Shown: positions 1-7,236 of the stretch, one piece after another
Numbering within the stretch: position 1 is the stretch's first letter
How the letters are laid out: each line of letters begins with the position of its first letter
DNA from: Flexivirga endophytica
GTDB taxonomy: Bacteria; Actinomycetota; Actinomycetes; Actinomycetales; Dermatophilaceae
NCBI RefSeq assembly: GCF_014640635.1
Contig: NZ_BMHI01000001.1
Location: 558,001-622,000 of the forward strand
Length of the DNA stretch: 64,000 nucleotides
Direction of reading: 5' to 3'
The notes under the pieces: generated by a model
What the model saw: only the letters and a program-made list of their open reading frames with translations
The model's database searches: none
Told to the model about the DNA's origin: nothing
Program-made: the position numbers and the translations under genes

Positions 1-242
1 TCATGGCCTGGATCCTCGTCCAGGCGATGATCAACATCGGCTCGGTGACCGGCCTGCTGCCGATCATCGGTGTGCCGCTGCCGCTGGTCTCGTCCGGCGG
101 ATCCGCCCTGGTGACAACGCTGCTCGCGCTCGGGATCCTGATCTCGTTCGCCCGCAACGAGCCGGCCTGCAAGTCGGCGCTGGCCGCTCGGCCCAACGCG
201 GTCAAGCGCACGCTCGCGGTGCTGCCGTTGCCCCGTCGTTGA
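1..242 (+). CDS. ftsW: FtsW, C-terminal fragment (septal peptidoglycan glycosyltransferase)
   Basis: This is the 3' end of a SEDS-family gene; the 5' part lies before the window, and in-frame codons start at base 3. The visible 79 residues hold the last membrane segments and the conserved SEDS C-terminal stretch: NIGSVTGLLPIIGVPLPLVS followed by SGGSAL. In the family this region follows the last large extracytoplasmic loop of the lipid II polymerase that works with its class B PBP at the septum. A short basic tail (residues 60-79) is cytoplasmic. murG follows after 136 bp, the usual dcw order. FtsW is preferred to RodA because of the murG-murC neighbourhood; the fragment alone would not separate the two. 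Confidence 0.93.
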   Translation, partial: MAWILVQAMINIGSVTGLLPIIGVPLPLVSSGGSALVTTLLALGILISFARNEPACKSALAARPNAVKRTLAVLPLPRR

Positions 243-302
243 ATGCGATGCTCTCGCACACCGGTCCGGGTGTTACCACCGTGCGCACAACTCGCTACTG
301 TC

Positions 303-357
303 GCGAGTTACTCGCCCGAAGAGCCGTAAAACTGCGAGTAACTCGCAACTGTCGTCA
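303..357. repeat. Palindrome-cored repeats upstream of murG
   Basis: Two copies of the 13-bp palindrome GCGAGTNACTCGC lie at 303-315 and 334-346. The second runs on into ACTGTCGTCA, ending at 357. The 24-nt unit 334-357 recurs at 15587-15610, upstream of dnaE, with only two differences. The region just before it (289-309) also forms an inverted repeat, AACTCGC/GCGAGTT. It ends 21 bp before the murG start, so it could be an operator or a dispersed palindromic repeat. Function unknown. Confidence 0.6.
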
Positions 358-378
358 TCTATTCAGGTCACGAGGATC

Positions 379-1551
379 ATGAGTCAGCTTTCTCCCCGTT
401 TGAAGTCCGTCCTGCTCGCCGGCGGCGGCACCGCCGGCCACATCTCGCCGTTGCTGGCGACCGCAGACGCCCTGCGGCGGCGTTACCCGGACGTGCGCAT
501 CACCGTGCTCGGTTCGCACGGCGGGCTGGAGGAGACACTCGTCCCGGAGCGTGGCTACGACCTGCGGCTGATCGACAAGGTGGCCTTCCCGCGGCGGCCC
601 GACGCCGATGCGGCGCGGTTCCCGCTGAAGTTCGTGCGCGCGCGTCGCGATGCCGCCGCGATCGTGCAGGAGGTCGGCGCCGAGGTCGTCGTCGGTTTCG
701 GTGGCTACGTCAGCCCGCCCGCTTTCCTCGCGGCCCGCAAGCTGGGCGTGCCGATCGTCGTGCACGACGGCAACGCGCTGGCCGGGTTGGCCACCAAGCT
801 GGGCTCACGGTTCAGTCCGTATGTCGCCACGGCGTTCTCGGTCACCAAACTGCCGCACGCCCAGGTCGTCGGTATGCCGCTGCGTCGCGAGATCACCACG
901 CTCGACCGGGCTGCGCTTCGACCCGAAGCGCTGGAGACCTTCGGCCTGCGCGGTCACCTGCCGACCGTGCTGGTGACCGGCGGATCCAGTGGTGCCGTCC
1001 GGGTCAACGAGCCGGTCGCTGCGGCCGCCGACGCGTTCCGGCGGGCCGGGGTGCAGGTGTTGCACGTCACTGGCAAGGGCAAAGAGGTGCACGTGCCGAC
1101 CGGCGGCCCGAACGAGGGCGGGGCCCCCGCGAAGTATTCGGGGGAGCGGAGCGGAGGAGAAACTTCGTGGGGTGCCGATCCGGCATACGTCGTGCTGCCC
1201 TATGCCGACCGTATGGACCTCGCGTATGCCGCCGCCGATCTCGTGGTCACCCGCGCAGGCGGCAACATGGTGTGCGAGACCTCGACGATCGGACTGCCGG
1301 CGGTGTTCGTGCCGCTCCCGGTCGGCAACGGGGAGCAGCGCCTCAACGCCTCCGATGTCGTCGACGCAGGCGGAGCACTGCTGGTCGACAACGACGACTT
1401 CACCACCGATTACCTTGCGCAGCAGGTGATTCCGCTGGTCAAGGACCGCGAGCGCCTGGACCGTATGGCGGAAATCGCCCGCGCCCAGGGCCACGGCGAC
1501 GCGGACGAGAAGCTGGTCGACATGATCGAGCGAGCCGCGCGCGCCGGCTGA
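379..1551 (+). CDS. murG: MurG, UDP-GlcNAc:undecaprenyl-PP-MurNAc-pentapeptide GlcNAc transferase
   Basis: Adds GlcNAc to lipid I to make lipid II on the inner face of the membrane. The GT-B fold motifs are visible: glycine loop GGTAGH (residues 16-21), second loop GGYVSPP (about 108), third loop GGSSGA (about 201), and the UDP-GlcNAc site with RAGGNMVCE (about 291-299) and EQRLNA (about 318-323). At 390 residues it is longer than usual (about 360-370). The surplus is at residues 246-267, where a 62-nt palindromic repeat (1116-1177) is read through in frame and encodes a Gly/Ser/Glu-rich loop (AKYSGERSGGETSWG) between the third glycine loop and the PYADRMDLAYAAADL helix. All catalytic motifs flank the insert intact, so the enzyme is probably functional. 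The start follows the AGGATC sequence after the upstream repeats. Confidence 0.96.
   Translation: MSQLSPRLKSVLLAGGGTAGHISPLLATADALRRRYPDVRITVLGSHGGLEETLVPERGYDLRLIDKVAFPRRPDADAARFPLKFVRARRDAAAIVQEVGAEVVVGFGGYVSPPAFLAARKLGVPIVVHDGNALAGLATKLGSRFSPYVATAFSVTKLPHAQVVGMPLRREITTLDRAALRPEALETFGLRGHLPTVLVTGGSSGAVRVNEPVAAAADAFRRAGVQVLHVTGKGKEVHVPTGGPNEGGAPAKYSGERSGGETSWGADPAYVVLPYADRMDLAYAAADLVVTRAGGNMVCETSTIGLPAVFVPLPVGNGEQRLNASDVVDAGGALLVDNDDFTTDYLAQQVIPLVKDRERLDRMAEIARAQGHGDADEKLVDMIERAARAG
1116..1177. repeat. 62-nt palindromic repeat, copy 1 (inside murG)
   Basis: This 62-nt stretch matches 19354-19415 at 56 of 62 positions. The ends are complementary: the left end carries CCCCCGCGAAGTATTC and the right end carries GAAACTTCGTGGGG, so it can fold into an imperfect hairpin. 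It is in frame with murG and adds about 21 residues. Its partner is intergenic, so the coding copy looks like a secondary insertion that was tolerated, like the palindromic elements known inside Rickettsia genes. Confidence 0.75.
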
Positions 1552-1671
1552 CGGTGTTGTCCGCCATTGACGGCTGAAACGGCGATTGACGGTGCAGTTG
1601 CGGCGTCAACGGCAGGTTCGACCGCCAACGGCCGCGCACGCACACCAAGCATTTCGACCTGAGGAAGCACA

Positions 1672-3117
1672 ATGACCGACCACGTACCCGACGGCACGAA
1701 CCACCGCTTCGACTTCGCGGCGCCGCTGCCGTCGCTCAGCGACCTGCGTGCCGCCCACCTGATCGCCATCGGCGGCTCCGGTATGTCGGGGGTCGCTCGG
1801 TTGCTGCTCGCGGCCGGTGTGCGGGTGTCGGGCTCGGACCGGGGCGATAGCCCGGTGCTGCAGGAGTTGCACGCGGCGGGTGCTGAGGTGTGGGTCGGGC
1901 AGACCGCCGAGGGTGCCCAGCGCGTCCCGGACGATGCCGTTGTCATCGTGTCGTCGGCGATCGCGGAGGACAACCCGGAGCTGGCAGCGATCCGGTCCCG
2001 CGGCCTGACCGTGCTGCACCGCGCACAAGCGCTGTCGGTGCTGATGGCTGGGCGCGCAGCGCTGGCCGTCGCCGGCGCCAACGGCAAGACCACCACCAGC
2101 GCGATGGCCACGGTGGCGCTGCGCGCAGCGGGCGCGGACCCGTCGTTCGCGATCGGTGCGCCCATTGCCGGGATCGGAGCCAATTCCGGTGTCGGTCAAG
2201 GGGATTCGTTCGTCGTCGAGGCGGACGAGAGCGACGGATCCTTCGTCGTCTATCGGCCGCAGGTCGCGATCGTGACGAGCGTGCGGGACGACCACCTGGA
2301 CTTCTACGGCACCTCGGAGCGCTTGCAACAGGCGTATGCCGAGTTCGCTGACACCATTCGCGACGGCGGGTTGCTGGTCGCCTGCGCCGACGACCCGGGG
2401 GCGGCCGCACTCGCCATACGGCACCGCGAGCTGGGCCGGCGCGTGGTGACTTACGGCCGCACCGCCGACGCCGACCTGAGACTGGCCGACGAGTCGGGCA
2501 CCGGGTTCGATTGGAGCGGGACGCTGCTGCCGGCGGACGGTGGTCGGATCCCGTTGCGGCTGAAGGTCCCCGGCGCGCACAACCTGCAGAACGCGACCGG
2601 CGTCGTGCTGGCGCTCACCGCGGGTTTCGGGTTGTCGTTGGAGCGGGCCGCCGAAGGCGTCGGAGAGTTCACCGGGTCAGCTCGCCGGCTCGAGCCGCGC
2701 GGCGAAGCCGGGGGAGTGCGGGTCATCGACGACTACGCCCACAACCCGGACAAGCTCGACGCGGCGGTCCGCGCCGGACTCGGGCTGCGCGACGGCGGCC
2801 GGCTGGTCGCGGTGTTCCAGCCGCACCTCTTCTCGCGCACGCAGCACGCTGCCGCCGGCCTGGCGGCCGCGCTGTCGCTCGCCGACGTCGCCGTGGTGCT
2901 GGACGTCTATCCGGCCCGCGAGGCGCCGGTCCCGGGCGTCACCGGTGCGCTGGTCGCCGACCGGGTGACCGACGCCGAGGTCGTCTACGCGCCGACGCTC
3001 GACGAGGCGTTCCAGGCAGTGGTGGACCGCGCACGCCCCGGAGACCTGGTGCTCACGCTCGGAGCCGGCGACGTCACCACCCTCGGCGCGCGGATCCTGC
3101 AGGCCCTGCAGGACTGA
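1672..3117 (+). CDS. murC: MurC, UDP-N-acetylmuramate--L-alanine ligase
   Basis: First amino-acid ligase of the peptidoglycan stem peptide, cytoplasmic. It has 481 residues and three Mur-ligase domains: the UDP-MurNAc-binding Rossmann part with IGGSGMSGVARLL (about 32-44), the central ATPase with P-loop GANGKTTT (about 135-142), EADESDGSF (about 183) and DDHLDFYG (about 204), and the C-terminal domain with DDYAHNPDK and FQPHLFSRT. The P-loop reads GANGKTTT where most MurC proteins have GTHGKTTT, a conservative but noticeable change. It follows murG after 120 bp. The gene normally next in actinobacteria, ftsQ, is not here; the following genes are a foreign-looking cassette. Confidence 0.96.
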   Translation: MTDHVPDGTNHRFDFAAPLPSLSDLRAAHLIAIGGSGMSGVARLLLAAGVRVSGSDRGDSPVLQELHAAGAEVWVGQTAEGAQRVPDDAVVIVSSAIAEDNPELAAIRSRGLTVLHRAQALSVLMAGRAALAVAGANGKTTTSAMATVALRAAGADPSFAIGAPIAGIGANSGVGQGDSFVVEADESDGSFVVYRPQVAIVTSVRDDHLDFYGTSERLQQAYAEFADTIRDGGLLVACADDPGAAALAIRHRELGRRVVTYGRTADADLRLADESGTGFDWSGTLLPADGGRIPLRLKVPGAHNLQNATGVVLALTAGFGLSLERAAEGVGEFTGSARRLEPRGEAGGVRVIDDYAHNPDKLDAAVRAGLGLRDGGRLVAVFQPHLFSRTQHAAAGLAAALSLADVAVVLDVYPAREAPVPGVTGALVADRVTDAEVVYAPTLDEAFQAVVDRARPGDLVLTLGAGDVTTLGARILQALQD

Positions 3118-3155
3118 CGCCCACCCCTTCGCCGAAAGGCTCACCAGAACGTCGG

Positions 3156-3220
3156 CAGGCTCAGAAATATCGGGCTCGGTGTGCGATTCTTCTGGGCCGC
3201 TCGGTGCATTGCTGAGCCTG
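3156..3220. terminator. Inverted repeat between convergent murC and LuxR gene
   Basis: The 9-bp arms CAGGCTCAG (3156-3164) and CTGAGCCTG (3212-3220) are perfectly complementary across a 47-nt loop, in the gap between two converging genes. It may act as a bidirectional terminator or be a decayed palindromic repeat; no T-tract follows. Confidence 0.4.
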
Positions 3221-3228
3221 TCGACGAG

Positions 3229-3873
3229 TTACCACCTGGCGAGCGCCGACCATCTGTCGACGTCGACCATGTAGCCGTCGTCGATCAGCGCCTGTTGCAG
3301 TCGCTGGCGGGAACCGACGTCGACCCCGGCGTTCTCGTACTTGCGGCGTCCGGCGCGCAGGTGGCTGCGGGTCGTGTCGATGCTGATCCCGAGACTTCGC
3401 GCGAGCGCCTTGGCGGTCGGTGCGCGCCGGCTGGTGTATGCCGCCATGATCTGCAGTTCACGGTCGGTGAAGCGCGGCGCAGGGGAGTCGATCTCGGGTC
3501 GCGGAGTGCGTGCGTTGTCCACGACGGCGCAGATCCGCTCGGTGATCTCCGCGGCGTCGGCGTCGGGCGTCAGCCACAGCTGACACCCCTCCAGCTCGGC
3601 CCGGCGGCGCAACCGCTCGTCGACCTCGCCGACGACGATGGCGCTGCTGCCGACGTCATACAACGCCCGCACTTTCAACGACAACGGAACGTGATCGTCC
3701 AGGTAAGCGTCTACGACAACGACAGCAGCCGAGAAGTCCCATTTGGACACGAACTGGATCCACGAGTAGCCACAGTGATTGACCGACCGTCCAGCATCAC
3801 GCAAAAAGCCCTCGATGGCATGTGCGATTATCGGGCTGCTGTGCACAATGTAGATGCTGCTTCCGGGAGCCAT
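3229..3873 (-). CDS. LuxR-family response-regulator-like transcription factor
   Basis: A 214-residue protein with an N-terminal receiver-like fold (MAPGSSIYIVHSSPIIAHAIEGF) and a C-terminal LuxR helix-turn-helix: FTDRELQIMAAY, AKALARSLGISIDTTRSHL. The receiver part lacks the usual run of acidic residues after the first strand, so phosphorylation is doubtful. A longer reading to 4020 exists, but it would run into the oppositely transcribed regulator at 3908. The ATG at 3873 removes the overlap and puts the start at the beginning of the fold. No strong SD is visible before it, so a leaderless transcript is possible. It is divergent from a second LuxR regulator and lies between murC and the exported-protein genes. 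Confidence 0.75.
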   Translation of the reverse strand: MAPGSSIYIVHSSPIIAHAIEGFLRDAGRSVNHCGYSWIQFVSKWDFSAAVVVVDAYLDDHVPLSLKVRALYDVGSSAIVVGEVDERLRRRAELEGCQLWLTPDADAAEITERICAVVDNARTPRPEIDSPAPRFTDRELQIMAAYTSRRAPTAKALARSLGISIDTTRSHLRAGRRKYENAGVDVGSRQRLQQALIDDGYMVDVDRWSALARW

Positions 3874-3907
3874 GTCGCCCAGTGTGTCCGATCGTGAGGA
3901 GGTCTTG

Positions 3908-4534
3908 GTGAATAGTGCCAAACCTTCCGGGGTTCCCGGAGCGCGGGTGGGACGCTCCGATTCCGGTCGCGTCATCGCCATCAGTCCGCAGGCCCTGCAC
4001 CGTGACGCACTCGTGGCCACGCTGACGGCGTCGGGCGCGTTCAGCGTCGTGGAGGGTCATTGCGACGCGACTGCGACCGCAGCGTATGACGTCACCGTCG
4101 TCGATCTACCCGGCTTGGGTATGGCGGCAGTGCGCGCGATCGTGCAGCAGCGACCGACGGTGGCCTGGGGCGGCTATTTGCACACCGGAACGGTCTCCGA
4201 GTTGGTCGATGCCGGTCTGCGCGGCTATGTCTCGGTGATCGGATCCCAGCGCGACCTCGTCGTCGCGGCGATTCGCGTGGCATCGGGCGAGGTTTCGCTC
4301 CCGGAGCTGAATGCATCGGTGATCCGGCTGACTCCCGCCGAGCAACGCGTGTGCCAGGCCTACCTCTTCGACCTCGCCGACGTCCCGCGCGCTCTGGTCG
4401 CGACCGAGCTCGGGATCAGCGAGCGCACCCTCAAGGTGCATCTGTCGAACGTCCGCGCGAAGGTCAACAGCACCGCCGCGAACCGCGTCGAACTCGCCCG
4501 GCACCTGCGCGCCCGCGGCATCCTCGCCGGCTGA
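3908..4534 (+). CDS. LuxR-family transcription factor with degenerate receiver domain
   Basis: A 208-residue regulator. The N-terminal two-thirds resembles a receiver domain (VIAISPQALHRDALVATL, YDVTVVDLPGLGMAAVRAI), with Asp in VVDLPG where the phospho-acceptor would lie. The C-terminal LuxR HTH is LTPAEQRVCQAY with ALVATELGISERTLKVHLSN. The GTG start at 3908 is chosen because GAGGAGGT (3896-3903) is a strong SD just upstream; the earlier ATG at 3854 would overlap the divergent regulator. Only 34 bp separate the two divergent starts, so they share a control region. It points at the exported-protein genes 4819-6132, which share an upstream motif, and is a likely regulator of them (inference). 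Confidence 0.78.
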   Translation: MNSAKPSGVPGARVGRSDSGRVIAISPQALHRDALVATLTASGAFSVVEGHCDATATAAYDVTVVDLPGLGMAAVRAIVQQRPTVAWGGYLHTGTVSELVDAGLRGYVSVIGSQRDLVVAAIRVASGEVSLPELNASVIRLTPAEQRVCQAYLFDLADVPRALVATELGISERTLKVHLSNVRAKVNSTAANRVELARHLRARGILAG

Positions 4535-4614
4535 CCAGCCCCTGACGAAACGCACCGCGCGATGCCGCGCAGGGTGGCGAGGTGATCAGTGCCTGTACGA
4601 ACCTGGACGACTGT

Positions 4615-4636
4615 CCTAGTACCTTCTGGCTATACC
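4615..4636 (+). promoter_or_regulatory. Shared upstream motif, copy 1
   Basis: CCTAGTACCTTCTGGCTATACC here and TCTAGTCCTTTCTGATTAGTCC at 5503-5524 agree at 16 of 22 positions. Each lies in the leader of one of the two paralogous exported-protein genes. They probably mark a common promoter or operator. The CTATAC part could be a -10 element. Confidence 0.45.
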
Positions 4637-4639
4637 TGT

Positions 4640-4656
4640 GCTTTACGTAGTAAAGC
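4640..4656. promoter_or_regulatory. 17-bp perfect palindrome before first exported-protein gene
   Basis: GCTTTAC-GTA-GTAAAGC is perfectly symmetrical, and GTAAAG is repeated once more at 4661-4666. It is AT-richer than its surroundings and sits in the 284-bp gap between the LuxR gene and the exported-protein gene. It is a plausible operator for the neighbouring LuxR regulators; no other function is visible in this gap. Confidence 0.45.
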
Positions 4657-4818
4657 GTAGGTAAAGTCGAGTTTGCGGGAGGGGCTGACACGTTCGGCCG
4701 CGTGCTTCGACATGCGTTCATACGACTGTCTGACAGCCCGGCACACCGTGCAATTCGCTGTATCAATTCAGACGATTTCGTGCTGCCCAAGTGGTGGTCA
4801 CTCGGAAGGGAATTCGGT

Positions 4819-5427
4819 TTGAGTACTGAGAAGAAGACAGTTGATCGACGGACGATCGCCAAGGGGGCTGCCTGGACGCTGCCGGTCATCGCGACCGCTG
4901 CTGCCGCGCCGGCTGCGTCGGCCAGCACGAACCCGACCTGCCCGCAATGCGGCGTGCCGATCCTGAATGTCGTGACCGCGACTGCGGGCGTGAAGAAGAA
5001 CGTCGGTGACTTGGTCATCCCGGTCGGCGCCTTCGTCGCCAACCTCGCAGGGTGCACGGGGCTGATCAATGCGTCGGTGCTCACAGCCAATTCGGCGACC
5101 CTCACGATGAAGTACTCCAATGGGTCGACGAAGTCATACACGACCACCAACGGTCTGTCGGTCGGCGTCAGTGCGACCGTCGCGACCGTGCTCGCGGAGG
5201 CGGCTCTCACCTTCACTGGGGTGGACTTCCCGCGCGGCAGCTTCCTGAATCCGCCAGTGCAGCCCAGTTCGGTGTCCTTCGACGTGGTCATCCTGCTGGA
5301 GATTCTCGGCAAGCGCCTGGAGTGCCCGCAGACGATCACGTTCAACTTCGACCTATCGGTCGGTGGATATGCGGTTGGCCCAGGTGGAAACGGCTCGGCC
5401 GCTTATCTGCTGGCAGGGCTGCTCTGA
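4819..5427 (+). CDS. Exported protein with Tat-like leader, paralogue 1
   Basis: I do not recognise a functional family. The TTG at 4819 is preferred: it follows GGAAGGGA (4805-4812) and puts a compact signal peptide at the N-terminus, with twin-arginine DRRTIAKGAAW, a hydrophobic Ala-rich stretch and a cleavage-like APAASAS. The upstream ATG at 4702 would add 39 residues that do not look like a leader. The mature part (about 165 residues) is Thr/Val/Ala-rich and beta-like, with four cysteines: CPQC near the N-terminus, AGCTG and LECPQ. There is no lipobox and no LPXTG sorting signal. The same leader is on the next gene. With the nearby MauE-thioredoxin gene, the paired cysteines suggest disulfides formed outside the cell (inference). 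Confidence 0.7.
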   Translation: MSTEKKTVDRRTIAKGAAWTLPVIATAAAAPAASASTNPTCPQCGVPILNVVTATAGVKKNVGDLVIPVGAFVANLAGCTGLINASVLTANSATLTMKYSNGSTKSYTTTNGLSVGVSATVATVLAEAALTFTGVDFPRGSFLNPPVQPSSVSFDVVILLEILGKRLECPQTITFNFDLSVGGYAVGPGGNGSAAYLLAGLL

Positions 5428-5450
5428 CGGCGGGCATCTGACTCGCGCAG

Positions 5451-5481
5451 AGGCGGCGAGGTGCATTGCACCTCGCCGCCT
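5451..5481. terminator. Strong hairpin terminator after exported protein 1
   Basis: A 14-bp perfect stem, AGGCGGCGAGGTGC / GCACCTCGCCGCCT, closed by a 3-nt ATT loop, followed by TCCTCGTGTTT. It ends the first exported-protein transcript, so the second paralogue is expected to have its own promoter. Confidence 0.8.
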
Positions 5482-5502
5482 TCCTCGTGTTTGTAACTGA
5501 TA

Positions 5503-5524
5503 TCTAGTCCTTTCTGATTAGTCC
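5503..5524 (+). promoter_or_regulatory. Shared upstream motif, copy 2
   Basis: Counterpart of 4615-4636, located 111 bp before the second exported-protein start and directly after the terminator. It contains a direct repeat of TAGTCC (5505-5510 and 5519-5524). Probable promoter or operator common to both paralogues. Confidence 0.45.
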
Positions 5525-5634
5525 GCATGAGTGAGGCTGTTCGCGCCTCTAATGTCTCTGTTCGTAGGGACGGTCGCGCTGACTCGGGGCGACGGGATCC
5601 CGACCTCATCCATTGCGTGAAAGGCACCCGTCAC

Positions 5635-6132
5635 ATGACAAGTCAGCAGAAGGTCTCTCGTCGCACCATCGCCAAGGGCGCCGCATGGTCCGTGCCCGTT
5701 GTCGCGGTGGCTGCCGCGGCCCCCGCTGCTTCTGCCAGCACCGGAACTGATATCGGAGCGGTTGCATTGAACGGCGTGTGTGGCCTGCTGGGCACCGTCA
5801 ACCAGGGGTTCACCCTTGCGGCAAGCGCGACTGCTCCAGTTCCTGCAGGCAGCGTCGTGACGATCACTGGCAGTGGTCTGGCCAGTGTCACTGCCATCAA
5901 CCTCAGCAATCAGATCGCTAACGTGACGATCGGTACAAATAGCGCCACGATCGTGCTGAGCCAGGACCTGCCGGCAGGCCAGACGTTGTCCATGACCACG
6001 CTCTTGTCGATCTCGGTCAGCTTTGACCTGAACGGCTCGCTGACGCTTCCGACCGGTTACAGCGCCACGGGCGGCAAGCTCACCGGGTCCGTCAACGTTG
6101 GCCTTCCGATCGTCGGCTGCAGCGCGAACTGA
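5635..6132 (+). CDS. Exported protein with Tat-like leader, paralogue 2
   Basis: A 165-residue unknown protein. The ATG at 5635 puts the same leader as paralogue 1 at the N-terminus: KVSRRTIAKGAAW, a short hydrophobic Val/Ala stretch and APAASAS. The mature part (about 125 residues) is rich in Ser/Thr/Val/Gly with alternating beta-type patterns and has just two cysteines (NGVCGLLG near the start, IVGCSAN at the end), which could form one disulfide closing the domain. No lipobox, sortase signal or enzymatic motif is seen. Outside the leader the sequence has diverged from paralogue 1, so the relation rests on the leader, the cysteine pattern, the shared upstream motif and adjacency. Probably a small cell-surface or secreted protein. 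Confidence 0.7.
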   Translation: MTSQQKVSRRTIAKGAAWSVPVVAVAAAAPAASASTGTDIGAVALNGVCGLLGTVNQGFTLAASATAPVPAGSVVTITGSGLASVTAINLSNQIANVTIGTNSATIVLSQDLPAGQTLSMTTLLSISVSFDLNGSLTLPTGYSATGGKLTGSVNVGLPIVGCSAN

Positions 6133-6140
6133 TGGAGAAA

Positions 6141-6202
6141 GCGGTCACCTGCTGACCGCGTCCCGGAATGGGATGTGGGCCTCTCGGTCCGCATCCCATT
6201 CC
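6141..6202. terminator. Double hairpin between convergent genes
   Basis: Two stems: GCGGTCA/TGACCGC (6141-6159) and GGAATGGGATG (6165-6175) with CATCCCATTCC (6192-6202), the latter extended inward by GGGCC/GGTCC. It lies between exported protein 2 and the converging MauE-thioredoxin gene. Likely a bidirectional terminator. Confidence 0.75.
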
Positions 6203-6237
6203 CGTGCTTGGAGTGATCTGCAGCCGATTCGAAGCTG

Positions 6238-7236
6238 CTAGAGCCGTTTTACGTCGGCCGTCGGCTCCGCAATCTCGGTGTCGACGGACATGGCGGCCGC
6301 CACCTCCTGCCAGTCCGGACGCAGCACCAAGTTGCGGATAGCGCCGTACCCAGCCGTTCCCTGGCCGCCCAGTGGATGCTCGGCGTCGATCATCGCCGCG
6401 CCAGGGGTGCCGGTGATGCCGACGACTGTGGCCAACTCGCCGTCGGCATACCAGGCATGCGGTGCGAGGGGCGCGAACTTCTGCAGGCCGGCGAAGTCTT
6501 CGGGTGTGCCGAGGAAGACCGGCTGCAGGTCGTAACCGTCCTTCAGCAGGTGCGGCCACCACCGGAAGTCGTCGACCAGTGCGTGACACGCACCGCAGCG
6601 CGGTGCGAAGAAGACGAGGAACGTCGGCGGGTCCTGGAACTCGGTGATCGGCAGCTCGTTGCCGTCGACGTCCTGCACGGTGAGAGTGCGGATCAGCCGA
6701 TCCCGCTTGCGGCGGGCGGCGACTGAGCGCCATACGACCAAGCTGCCGGCTACGGCAGCGGCCAGCACCGCGGGGATCGGATAGCACCAGCCGGCGAGTC
6801 GGTCGGCGGCCACGCTCGCGGGCGACCGGTGCAGCAACACCGCGGCGAGGGCCAGCACCACCAGCACTGCATTGCGTATGACGGTGCGCGCGCCGACCGT
6901 GTCGTCGCCCAGCCCACCGAAACAGTTGCACGACACGGGGGTCGGGCGGCGTCGCACCTGGACGACCAGCACGAGGAACGCGACGAAGAGCGCGAGGATC
7001 GCGACCGCCGGCAGCAGGTGCACCGGAGCTGGCAACAGCACCACCGCGAGACCCAGAGCGATCTCACACCATGGGAACACTCGGGCGAATCGTTCGTCCC
7101 GCCAGGTCCACTGGGGGAGTCCGAATTGTGAGAGCGTCACCTGGAACGTCTTTTCGGTCCCGAGTTTGAGCACGCCACTGCTCACCAGCACGGCTCCGAT
7201 GAGCCAGGTGCACAAGGCACCGATCCAGTCGGTCAT
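6238..7236 (-). CDS. MauE/DoxX-like membrane protein fused to a thioredoxin-like domain
   Basis: 332 residues. The N-terminal half (about 1-170) has four to five hydrophobic helices of the MauE/DoxX type with a conserved SCNCFGGLGDD loop (Cys103, Cys105). The C-terminal half (about 185-320) is thioredoxin-like, with FFAPRCGACHALVDDF (CXXC Cys214-Cys217) and a cis-Pro-like GITGTPGAAM. MauE-family proteins are associated with disulfide handling during maturation of exported proteins. The fusion suggests a membrane electron carrier passing redox equivalents between a membrane cysteine pair and an extracytoplasmic thioredoxin. Its neighbours, the exported proteins with paired cysteines, are natural candidate clients (inference). 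It occupies the place just before ftsZ where ftsQ is usually found. Confidence 0.8.
   Translation of the reverse strand: MTDWIGALCTWLIGAVLVSSGVLKLGTEKTFQVTLSQFGLPQWTWRDERFARVFPWCEIALGLAVVLLPAPVHLLPAVAILALFVAFLVLVVQVRRRPTPVSCNCFGGLGDDTVGARTVIRNAVLVVLALAAVLLHRSPASVAADRLAGWCYPIPAVLAAAVAGSLVVWRSVAARRKRDRLIRTLTVQDVDGNELPITEFQDPPTFLVFFAPRCGACHALVDDFRWWPHLLKDGYDLQPVFLGTPEDFAGLQKFAPLAPHAWYADGELATVVGITGTPGAAMIDAEHPLGGQGTAGYGAIRNLVLRPDWQEVAAAMSVDTEIAEPTADVKRL

Noticed and set aside
4702-6132. The exported paralogues as sortase-anchored or lipoprotein surface proteins
   Set aside because: Neither has LPXTG with a C-terminal hydrophobic tail, nor a lipobox cysteine; only the Tat-like leader is supported.
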